Origin: Mytilus trossulus
Taxonomy: Eukaryota; Mollusca; Bivalvia; Mytilida; Mytilidae
DNA: 64,000 nt
Assembly (NCBI RefSeq): GCF_036588685.1
Contig: NC_086375.1
Span: 6,689,916 to 6,753,915, forward strand
Reading direction: 5' to 3'
The translations under genes were made by a program, and so were the position numbers. This document shows, piece by piece, positions 42,574-54,100 of the stretch; position 1 is the first letter of the stretch, and each line of letters begins with the position of its first letter. A model generated the notes under the pieces. That model was not told where the DNA came from and made no database searches. It was given only the letters and a program-made list of their open reading frames with translations.

Positions 42574-45500
42574 GAATACGACTGACGATGAGACATCTGA
42601 CCAGAATTGTTTAAACCTTAAAACGTCGGAACGCTTGAATACGACTGACGATGAGACATCTGACCAGAATTGTTTAAACCTTAAAACGTGGGAACGCTTG
42701 AATACGACTGACGATGAGACATCTGACCAGAATTGTTTAAACCTTAAAACGTCGGAACGCTTGAATACGACTGACGATGAGACATCTGACCAGAATTGTT
42801 TAAACCTTAAAATGTCGGAACGCTTGAATACGACTGACGATGAGACATCTGACCAGAATTGTTTAAACCTTAAAACGTCGGAACGCTTGAATATGACTGG
42901 CGATGAGACATCTGACCAGAATTGTTTAAACCTTAAAACGTCGGAACGCTTGAATACGACTGACGATGAGACATCTGACCAGAATTGTTTAAACCTTAAA
43001 ATGTCGGAACGCTTGAATACGACTGACGATGAGACATCTGACCAGAATTGTTTAAACCTTAAAATGTCGGAACGCTAGAATACGACTGACGATGAGACAT
43101 CTGACCAGAATTGTTTAAACCTTAAAACGTCGGAACGCTTGAAAACGACTGACGATGAGACATCTGACCAGAATTGTTTAAACCTTAAAATGTCGGAACG
43201 CTAGAATACGACTGACGATGAGACATCTGACCAGAATTGTTTAAACCTTAAAATGTCGGAACGCTTGAATACGACCGACGATGAGGCATCCGACCAGAAT
43301 TGTTTAAACCTTAAAATGTCGGAACGCTAGAATACGACTGACGATGAGACATCTGACCAGAATTGTTTAAACCAATGTCAGAACGCTTGAATACGTCCGA
43401 CGATGAGACATCTGACCAGAATTGTTTAAACCTTAAAATGTCGGAACGCTTGAATACGACTGACAATGAGACATCTGACCAGAATTGTTTAAACCTTAAA
43501 ATGTCGGAACGCTTGAATACGACCGACGATGAGACATCTGACCAGAATTGTTTAAACCTTAAAATGTCGGAACGCTTGAATATGACTGACGATGAGGCGT
43601 CTGACCAGAATTGTTTAAACCTTAAAATGTCGGAACGATTTAATACGACTGACGATGAGACATCTGACCTGAATTGTTTAAACCTTAAAATGTCGGAACG
43701 CTTGAATACGACTGACGATGAGACATCTGAACAGAATTGTTTAAACCTTAAAATGTCGGAACGCTTGAATACGACCGACGTTGAGACATCTGACCAGAAT
43801 TGTTTAAACCTCAAAATGTCGGAACGCTTGAATATGACTGACGATGAGGCGTCTGACCAGAATTGTTTAAACCTTAAAATGTCGGAACGCTTGAATACGA
43901 CTGACGATGAGACATCTGACCAGAATTGTTTAAACCTTAAAACGTGGGAACGCTTGAATACGACTGACGATGAGACATCTGACCAGAATTGTTTAAACCT
44001 TAAAACGTCGGAACGCTTGAATACGACTGACGATGAGACATCTGACCAGAATTGTTTAAACCTTAAAATGTCGGAACGCTTGAATACGACTGACGATGAG
44101 ACATCTGACCAGAATTGTTTAAACCTTAAAACGTCGGAACGCTTGAATATGACTGGCGATGAGACATCCTACCAGAATTGTTTAAACCTTAAAACGTCGG
44201 AACGCTTGAATACGACTGACGATGAGACATCTGACCAGAATTGTTTAAACCTTAAAATGTCGGAACGCTTGAATACGACTGACGATGAGACATCTGACCA
44301 GAATTGTTTAAACCTTAAAATGTCGGAACGCTAGAATACGACTGACGATGAGACATCTGACCAGAATTGTTTAAACCTTAAAACGTCGGAACGCTTGAAA
44401 ACGACTGACGATGAGACATCTGACCAGAATTGTTTAAACCTTAAAATGTCGGAACGCTAGAATACGACTGACGATGAGACATCTGACCAGAATTGTTTAA
44501 ACCTTAAAATGTCGGAACGCTTGAATACGACCGACGATGAGGCATCCGACCAGAATTGTTTAAACCTTAAAATGTCGGAACGCTAGAATACGACTGACGA
44601 TGAGACATCTGACCAGAATTGTTTAAACCAATGTCAGAACGCTTGAATACGTCCGACGATGAGACATCTGACCAGAATTGTTTAAACCTTAAAATGTCGG
44701 AACGCTTGAATACGACTGACAATGAGACATCTGACCAGAATTGTTTAAACCTTAAAATGTCGGAACGCTTGAATACGACCGACGATGAGACATCTGACCA
44801 GAATTGTTTAAACCTTAAAATGTCGGAACGCTTGAATATGACTGACGATGAGGCGTCTGACCAGAATTGTTTAAACCTTAAAATGTCGGAACGATTTAAT
44901 ACGACTGACTATGAGACATCTGACCTGAATTGTTTAAACCTTAAAATGTCGGAACGCTTGAATACGACTGACGATGAGACATCTGAACAGAATTGTTTAA
45001 ACCTTAAAATGTCGGAACGCTTGAATACGACCGACGTTGAGACATCTGACCAGAATTGTTTAAACCTCAAAATGTCGGAACGCTTGAATATGACTGACGA
45101 TGAGGCGTCTGACCAGAATTGTTTAAACCTTAAAATGTCGGAACGATTTAATACGACTGACGATGAGACATCTGACCAGAATTGTTTCAACCTTAAAATG
45201 TCGGAACGCTTGAATACGACTGACGATGAGACATCTGAACAGAATTGTTTAAACCTTAAAATGTCGGAACGCTTGAATACGACCGACGTTGAGACATCTG
45301 ACCAGAATTGTTTAAACCTTAAAATGACGGAACGCTTGAATACGACTGACGATGAGACATCTGACCAGAATTGTTTAAACATTAAAATGTCGTAACGCTT
45401 GAATACGACTGACGATGAGACATCTGACCAGAATTGTTTAAACCTTAGAATGTCAGAACGATTGAATACGACTGACGATGAGACATCTGACCAGAATTGT

Positions 45501-47723
45501 TTAAACCAATGTCAGAACGCTTGAATACGACCGACGATGAGACATCTGACCAGAATTGTTTAAACCTTAAAATGTCGGAACGCTTGAATACGACTGACAA
45601 TGAGACATCTGACCAGAATTGTTTAAACCTTAAAATGTCGGAACGCTTGAATACGACCGACGATGAGACATCTGACCAGAATTGTTTAAACCTTAAAATG
45701 TCGGAACGCTTGATTATGACTGACGATGAGGCGTCTGACCAGAATTGTTTAAACCTTAAAATGTCGGAACGATTTAATACGACTGACGATGAGACATCTG
45801 ACCAGAATTGTTTAAACCTTAAAATGTCGGAACGCTTGAATACGACTGACGATGAGACATCTGAACAGAATTGTTTAAACCTTAAAATGTCGGAACGCTT
45901 GAATACGACCGACGTTGAGACATCTGACCAGAATTGTTTAATCCTTAAAATGTCGGAACGCTTGAATATGACTGACGATGAGGCGTCTGACCAGAATTGT
46001 TTAAACCTTAAAATGTCGGAACGATTTAATACGACTGACGATGAGACATCTGACCAGAATTGTTTAAACCTTAAAATGTCGGAACGCTTGAATACGACTG
46101 ACGATGAGACATCTGACCAGAATTGTTTAAACCAATGTCAGAACGCTTGAATACGACCGACGATGAGACATCTGACCAGAATTGTTTAAACCTTAAAATG
46201 TCGGAACGCTTGAATACGACTGACAATGAGACATCTGACCAGAATTGTTTAAACCTTAAAATGTCGGAACGCTTGAATACGACCGACGATGAGACATCTG
46301 ACCAGAATTGTTTAAACCTTAAAATGTCGGAACGCTTGATTATGACTGACGATGAGGCGTCTGACCAGAATTGTTTAAACCTTAAAATGTCGGAACGATT
46401 TAATACGACTGACGATGAGACATCTGACCAGAATTGTTTAAACCTTAAAATGTCGGAACGATTGAATACGACTGACGATGAGACATCTGAACAGAATTGT
46501 TTAAACCTTAAAATGTCGGAACGCTTGAATACGACCGACGTTGAGACATCTGACCAGAATTGTTTAATCCTTAAAATGTCGGAACGCTTGAATATGACTG
46601 ACGATGAGGCGTCTGACAAGAATTGTTTAAACCTTAAAATGTCGGAACGATTTAATACGACTGACGATGAGACATCTGACCAGAATTGTTTAAACCTTAA
46701 AATGTCGGAACGCTTGAATACGACTGACGATGAGACATCTGAACAGAATTGTTTAAACCTTAAAATGTCGGAACGCTTGAATACGACCGACGTTGAGACA
46801 TCTGACCAGAATTGTTTAAACCTTAAAATGACGGAACGCTTGAATACGACTGACGATGAGACATCTGACCAGAATTGTTTAAACATTAAAATGTCGGAAC
46901 GCTTGAATACGACTGACGATGAGACATCTGACCAGAATTGTTTAAACCTTAGAATGTCAGAACGATTGAATACGACTGACGATGAGACATCTGACCAGAA
47001 TTGTTTAAACATTAAAATGTCGGAACGCTTGAATACGACTGACGATGAGACATCTGACCAGAATTGTTTAAACCTTAAAATGTCGGAACGCTTGAATACG
47101 ACTGACAATGAGACATCTGACCAGAATTGTTTAAACCTTAAAATGTCGGAACGCTTGAATACGACTGACAATGAGACATCTGACCAGAATTGTTTAAACC
47201 TTAAAATGTCGGAACGCTTGAATACGACTGACGATGAGACATCTGACCAGAATTGTTTAAACCTTAAAATGTCGGAACGCTTGAATACGACTGACAATGA
47301 GACATCTGACCAGAATTGTTTAAACCTTAAAATGTCGGAACGCTTGAATACGACTGACGATGAGACATCTGACCAGAATTGTTTAAACCTTAAAATGTCG
47401 GAACGCTTGAATACGACTGACGATGAGACATCTGACCAGAATTGTTTAAACCTTAAAATGTCGGAACGCTTGAATACGACTGACAATGAGACATCTGACC
47501 AGAATTGTTTAAACCTTAAAATGTCGGAACGCTTGAATACGACTGACGATGAGACATCTGACCAGAATTGTTTAAACCTTAAAATGTCGGAACGCTTGAA
47601 TACGACTGACAATGAGACATCTGACCAGAATTGTTTAAACCTTGAAATGACGGAACGCTTGAATACGACTGACAATGAGACATCTGACCAGAATTGTTTA
47701 AACCTTAAAATGTCAGAACGATT
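42574..47723. repeat. 63-bp tandem array, about 82 units, with higher-order repeats
   Basis: The unit begins gaatacgactgacgatgaga and ends aatgtcggaacgctt. By length the 5150-bp array equals 78 units of 63 bp plus four 59-bp units that lack four bases (aaccaatgtcag instead of aaccttaaaatgtcgg). The short units lie at about 43372, 44628, 45506 and 46132, spaced 1256, 878 and 626 bp (20, 14 and 10 units). The 1256-bp period is also seen in a marker variant (gaatatgactggcgat at 42889 and 44145), showing block duplication. Because 63 is divisible by three and the unit lacks stops in some frames, there are long open frames on both strands (plus 46123-47736, minus 46071-47747). I read these as by-products of the repeat rather than genes. 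Confidence 0.95.
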
Positions 47724-47884
47724 GATACATGTGTGAATCTTAAACACAAAAAGAAACCGTTACTTAAATTTATAAGATCTATATGATCGTGAGTCTTGGA
47801 CATAAAAGAGACACTCGATTATTAACTGAATTGAAAGATTTGATACGATTGATTTTATAGGATGATCTCGGCCTGATTATGTAG

Positions 47885-49225
47885 AAAAGTCACCTGATCC
47901 AGTCTTGGTTAACTCAAAGCCAGTTCATTGTTTGTTATATGCTGACGATATTGTCATTTTTATTCCTTGGAAAAGGGGCTTCAGTGCAAACTTGATCAAT
48001 TAAATAATTATTGTAAAGATTGGTGTATGAAAATTAATCTAAAAAAAACTAAGGTGATGGTATTTAACAAAGCAGTCTGGCATATAAAACATAATTTTTA
48101 TTTTAATGACAGATTGATAGATTGTGTTCAACATTGTTACTATTTAGGTATAACATTTAGTGCATCAGGTTCTTTTTCCTTTGCTTAGAAGGAATTGAAC
48201 AATAAGGCATTGAAAGCATACTACAAGCTACGAAACAATCTATATATAATTAAAATATTGATCTCTGATTACGTAATCAGAGATCAATATTTTAATTAGA
48301 TTGGCTACGAAAGGACTTCTTATCACTGAATCCAAATAGTTAAAACAGCCTCCACGTATTTGATCATACAATTAAACCCATTCTTTTATATAGTTCGGAA
48401 ATTTGGGGCTTTTTTAATCCCTTCAAAATAAAAAATATTTCTCAGACTTCTACAGTTGATCAAGCCTATCATAAACTTCTTTAAGAAAGATTACATATGC
48501 AATTTTGTAAATTATTACTAGGTGTGGGGAAAAGAGCAACAAACCTTGCCACTCTTTCAGAACTCTGGAGATTTCTTTTACATTTTAATATCACAAAATC
48601 TATAATCAGACACTGGCACTGGCTTAAAAATTTGGGTTCATCCTTTCCCTTATTAAAAGATGCATATTTAGAGTCAGAGCTATTATTTGAAACAAAAATT
48701 TCCTCTTGGTATGGTTCTTTAAAACTATTTGCAAAAAAATTTTAATGAAGTTGACAGTCTAACCTTTGCAAGCAACTTTAGACTCAAAATTTTAATTAAA
48801 AAGTTTTTGTATGAGCACTATGAAATACAGTGGAGAAACAAAATGCACAATTGTGCTGATGGGAAGCTTTTATTTGTAGCTATAGCACTTTTAAGACTCA
48901 TTTTGGCAGAGGAGAAATTTCACTCGATTGCGAATTTCTTTTCACAGACTAAGAATTGAACAAGGTCGCTATCAGGGTACTCCCCAACAAGACAGAATAT
49001 GTCTCAGGTGCACCTCAAATGAAGTTGATGATGAAAAACATTTTTTATTCTCGTGTACATTATCTGAAGATAAGAGAAATTATTTAAATTCCACTATTAA
49101 CTCACTATGCCCAAACTTTAAGCATTTGATGTCTAGCCAAAAACTGATATGGCTTCTTAATGTAGAGAATCTTGATACCTTGATATCTGTCTGTGAGTTA
49201 ATTTATGAAAATAAAATATAACTTA
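47885..49225 (+). pseudogene. Broken non-LTR retrotransposon: reverse transcriptase and C-terminal remnant
   Basis: The catalytic motif is visible at about 47937-47960 as LLYADDIVIF. After a frameshift near 47970 the chain continues LDQLNNYCKDWCMKINLKKT then KVMVFNK and YLGITFSASGSF, a typical thumb-side LINE sequence, and meets an in-frame stop at 48186-48188. Further pieces in shifted frames (SSEIWGFFNPF; MQFCKLLLGVGKRATNLATL; then ICLRCTSNEVDDEKHFLFSC, a Cys/His-type end) complete the C terminus to about 49219. A palindrome at 48247-48298 lies inside it. The upstream endonuclease region is absent, so this is a 5'-truncated, dead LINE. Confidence 0.8.
48247..48298. repeat. Perfect 52-bp palindrome inside the LINE remnant
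   Basis: Both 26-base arms match without a mismatch around the centre at 48272/48273 (left arm contains atattgatctctgattac; right arm its inverse). A related single arm (atattgatctctgattacg) occurs at 50855-50873. Confidence 0.9.
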
Positions 49226-49668
49226 AAAGATAAATATTAAAATGAGACTTTCTGCACTAGACACGAGGTTGGCATGGTTGGGTACAGGACGCATCTTACA
49301 AGTTCTATTACCTTTTTGTTTGTGATATATTATTTTTTTATTAAACTGGTAATATGTTATCTTTTTTGTAATTTGTGCACTTTGGTATGTCAATTAGCAG
49401 TGTCCCTTGGTGCCTCTTGCAGTTTTGTCACTTTTAAATAGTATTGACTCCTCTGTACCAGGCACGAGGATGACTTACCAGTTATGTGACTCTTCTTACC
49501 ATATCTTACCATATCATTAATGTCCCGATCCCGATACACATTTGAATATGCACCCACAATGCCATAAAGCACCGTCCCATGGTGCCTCTTGCAGTTCAGC
49601 TAGATATATTTAGCCTACTCGCAGTATCGCAGTATTCTTTTTTGTTACTTTCTAGAGGTGTGCCTGAA

Positions 49669-49699
<31 letters not shown>

Positions 49700-50189
49700 C
49701 TTCTTCTTCTTCTTCTTCTTCTTCTTCTTCTTGAAGACAACACAGAACGTTTTCTTTTGGCTATTTACAGGATAAAACGTTCTCTATATGGTTCGGCTAT
49801 AGTTTGACGTTAGATATCGGTGCCGATATATGTCTGTTACATCATGACTCGAATTTTGAACAGCATGCATAGCCTATTTTGTTTCCTGCGGTCTTCAATA
49901 CTTTCCCTTTTTAAACAAGCGGAAACCCAATTGAAATAGAACAAAAGAATCCAAGCTCTTTGTTACAGAAGGCGATAAATGCTTACTGTAATGTTTACTA
50001 TAGTACCAAAAAAAATAAAAGTTAATAGAAACAAATAAAACGGCAATTTTCTTCTCAATTACGAAGTGTTTTATTATGAAAAACACCAATTGCATAAGAT
50101 TTCAATTTATCTATTATATAGTATTTGGTGTTTTTTTTAAAACTTTAATTAGGCCGTTAGTTTTCTCGTTTGAATTGTTTTACATTGTC
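49226..50189. other. LINE downstream sequence and non-coding DNA
   Basis: 49240-49380 looks like the 3' UTR of the LINE remnant. 49671-49732 is a (TTC)n microsatellite, about 62 bp. The rest shows no gene or repeat I can name. Confidence 0.45.
49671..49732 (+). repeat. (TTC)n microsatellite
   Basis: About 20 uninterrupted TTC triplets; a pure polypurine/polypyrimidine tract. Confidence 0.95.
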
Positions 50190-50194
50190 TTATC

Positions 50195-50340
50195 GGGGCT
50201 TTTATAGCTGACTATGCGGTATGGACTTTGCTCATTTTTGAAGGCCATACGGTGACCAACAGTTGTTAATGTTTGTGTCATTTTGGTCTTTTGTGGATAG
50301 TTGTCTCATTGGCAATCATACCGCATCTTATTTTTTATAT
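50195..50340 (+). repeat. Dispersed repeat, 'tatagctgactatgcg' family
   Basis: Best copy of the family in the window: gcttttatagctgactatgc...gaaggccatacggtgacc...gttgtctcattggcaatcat. Other copies are at 9890-10035 and 53728-53825. Confidence 0.65.
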
Positions 50341-51043
50341 AATGCAGAGCAATTAGATATCAAGTCGACGACATGGGTATCTATCAAGTTGAATGTAGAA
50401 AATGCATATCCTCCGTTTTTGTTTAATTACCAAGGACGGAGAACATATCAATCTATTAGTTCAGTAATTTTCGTGTCAGCCCTTCCATTATGTGACTAAA
50501 CTAAAAAATCCAAAAATATGGGTAACAATTGTATTTAAAAAGGACATCGAGTGCACCTTTTTATGTTAGGGCGTGTTTGAGGTGTATATTTTGTCTTTAA
50601 AACGTTCAAAGCGAGAGTATTTGATATATCAGCTCGCTTCAGATTCTATTATTTTTATATATCAAAATTATATGAAATACCTATCTAATGACTCACCAAA
50701 ACAGGTAGGTGTGTTCGAATTGCTATATTTTTTTTTTAATAAAAAATACTTGACGACAGTCGTTTAAGTAAGTATATCTGATCATATCTAAATATAAATT
50801 TTACAAAAAGTCTGCAAAAAGTGTGGTCTCTGATGATGTAATCTAATTAGAATATATTGATCTCTGATTACGTTCTAAAACATCTTGTTTCAAACTGATC
50901 CGATGTGTCTTTAAAAAACATTCAACTACTTGTCTTGGTACGAGCGGTCTTTGGTCCGAGTTAACCTAAATTCTGTTGAACTGGTCCCTGTATTGATTTC
51001 TTGCTACACTCAACATTACACATATCAAGAAACAGTCTACCGG

Positions 51044-51091
51044 ATGTTAAAAAATATGCAGCTGATTTTTCTTACGTGTACAAGCTATTGA
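51044..51091 (+). other. Possible upstream ORF before the MIA3 start codon
   Basis: A 15-codon frame (ATG at 51044, TGA at 51089-51091) ends 12 bp before the MIA3 ATG at 51104. It would matter only if the transcript begins upstream of 51044, which cannot be seen. Confidence 0.25.
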
Positions 51092-51103
51092 AAACAAATT
51101 GAA

Positions 51104-54100
51104 ATGAAACCACGGCTTGTATGTCGAATCCAGATGATTTCAAAAGTGCTTATTGTATTGCTTTATGCCATTCAATGTTCAGGGTCGAAAATTTCCGATT
51201 TGCGACTTTGTGCAGACGATGATTGTAAAAGTAAGTCCACAATAACAAAACATGCGGCATATTTTTTTTTAAAGCAGTACTATTTTCAACTTGCAATTAA
51301 GCAGTAATTTATGATTTGAAGGTAGTAGATTTACCCTATTCACTGTTTCAATTTCCTGTTCCTTCCAGTGTTAGTTGTTCCCAATACACCTTATCACTAT
51401 TTCAGTTTTTTGGTCCCGCTTCTGCTTCTTCTTCTGCTTCTGCAGATAATGGCGACAATCAACAAACTGATTTTACTGCCATGGCTTCGGCGCTTGAAAT
51501 TTTGATGTCATATAACAATCACATTTTGACTTGTCGTCAGATATTTTCTATGAGGACGGAAAAATTTGCGGGAACTGTTGTGTTGTCCAGTAATGGCAGA
51601 CAAATTGCTATAAGGTGTATTCCCCTTAATTCAGCATGTTCAGGGTTGTATAAATTATAATTTGTAAACTCAAACAAACATAAAATATTTATCTAATAAA
51701 ATTAACCACAGACTTTTACATGGGAGACCCATGACTTTGTCAGCATAGGACAGTCCTGTGATAGTTGTTACTATAGTGTTATCAACTGGCTGTTTTTGTA
51801 TTGGCCCTGTAATAGATTCAAGGTTAGCTGTATTCGACCATTAATATAAGTAAATTAAAAACACATGGGTCAATACACCTTTTTTCCATATTGGCCCTGT
51901 TTTTTTTCCATTTCAAGACTTTAAGACATTACAAAACATTGCACATCATTTAACCTGTTTATTTAATTTTATGGTTTTATTTTGAAAAAAAAATATAATA
52001 CAAATGTTTTTATTCATAATGTTTTCAGTCATGTCAGTATTGCTCATGCTGATTTACCTGTGTAAGACTTGTTTGCTCATTTCATTTAATAATGATATGT
52101 CAGAGGAGGAACACATTTTTTACATGGCCAAAATTAAGAAATGGTTATGTTTTAATAAAATTTCCACCAAATGTAGTCTACCACTCTGTTAGATTTCTTC
52201 ATCAAGATGAAAATGTACCATAATGTGACATTGTCCATATTGACACGTTAATGTTAAGTATTAAATTAGGAAACTTGTTTTGATGTGTTTTGTCATTTGA
52301 TTAGGGACTTCAAGATTGTATTTTCCTCTGAGTTCAGTATTTTTGTAATTTTACTTATTAACCAAAAAAGATTTTAGTCATTTATTATATATTTAAGTCT
52401 TGAACATTGGAAATTGGTCATTGTTGAAAATGCTCATTCTAATATGACGTGCTTCTTTCGCTTTGTAAACAACACTGTGATAAAATTCTCGATATATCTA
52501 TACTTAGCGCAGACTCCGTGGTGTACATAATACTGGCTGTTACAATACACTTCCCACGTAAATCCACATGTATTGAAACCTAATTGCAAACCCTTTGTCG
52601 ATTTAATTGTTTTAAAAATTGCAATTCAGAAAAGACAAAATCACTTTTATTCTTATTCGGATGCTTATAAAAAGAAATCATGCATAAGAGCTCGGAGAAA
52701 CCAACAAAATAAAAATAAAATAAAATTCCGCGAAAGTCTATTAATGTTTTTTGCGCATTTAAGTCATTACAAAACATGACGTCATACAAATGAAAACTCT
52801 AGAGTTGAACGTTTTCCGTTACGTTAACTATTGACATGTCGTTTACTATTGTATTAAAATTGATTATCAAGGTAGGTTATGTTTGATTTTCTATTCTATT
52901 GCATTATTCGCATATGTACTGATTTCAGCAAGTCAACATGGCGGCTCATTGGTTACGAAATGTCATCTTTGGATTTGACGGTAGCTCACGGGAAAAACAT
53001 ATAAATCAACATGACAATTGTTGGTTTTGAGAATGAAACATATTTTTTTTCAGCGGTTGTTCACGAAATAATCCGTGCAAGCTACGGATCTATTAAAATG
53101 ATGAGCTTTATCAAACAGGGAGTAAAAAAGAACAGCCATACACACAGATTTACCCACCCTCGCTTCAGTTTTTTTAATGATCGTATTTGTCCTATTAGAA
53201 TCGAAATAATTCATGGAAGCCATAGATTATTGGAAATTTACACATGGCCTGGGCTGTGATATTCGTTGATTTTATCCCTCGCTAACGCTCAGGATAAAAT
53301 TCGAATATCACGGCCCAGGCCATGTGTAAATTTCCAATAATCTATGGCTTCCATGAATTATTTCTTAATTATCATATGTGTACATGTAAATCCAGGTTAA
53401 AGCCTCTAGTTTACAATTGTATGTCGTCTAGGATGTGTGAAGTGTATTTATCAAAACAAGGATTACATTTCCAAATTCCATCTTACATGTACCATGGTGT
53501 TACTTAAATATATTTTATTTTTTAGCTATGTTATCATTAGCCAAGACATTAGCTAGACATCATCACAATGATCCTATTTTCCTTACATTCAGTCGTGGAG
53601 AAGTTGTACAAATATTAAGTAAATCTGCAGGAAACAGACCAGATCTCTGGGGTGGACAGGTAACTAATTCAAAGGAAAATTTTAACAAAAAAAATGTATG
53701 ATTTTCTGTGTGAACATTGTTACAACATATGCTTATTGAAGGCCGTACATTGACCTTTAATCACTATAAATTGTTATTTGGATGGAGAGTTGTCTCATTG
53801 GCACTCACACCCCATCTTTCTATATCTATGTATAACATGTATAACAAAGAGTTCTGTATTTAATTGGTATTCACTAATGTTAACGAGAAAGGGTGATATA
53901 CTGGTATTTGTGGTTTTTAAATTAATAAATGTATTGATTTCAATAAAATATGAACAATTAAAAAGGTTATGAGACAAATACTTCTATAAAGTCGACCTAC
54001 TGTCATCAACAGTGGACATACATTGTATATAGTCTAGAAAGTTGTGAATACATTTTTTTTTTCTTTGGTCAAGTTGTTGTCTCTTTGACACATAATCATT

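Noticed and set aside
46071-47747. Long minus-strand frame (558 codons) and plus-strand frame (537 codons) as protein-coding genes
   Set aside because: Both arise because a 63-bp unit without stops is repeated. They have no independent start context, splice signals or recognisable domain.
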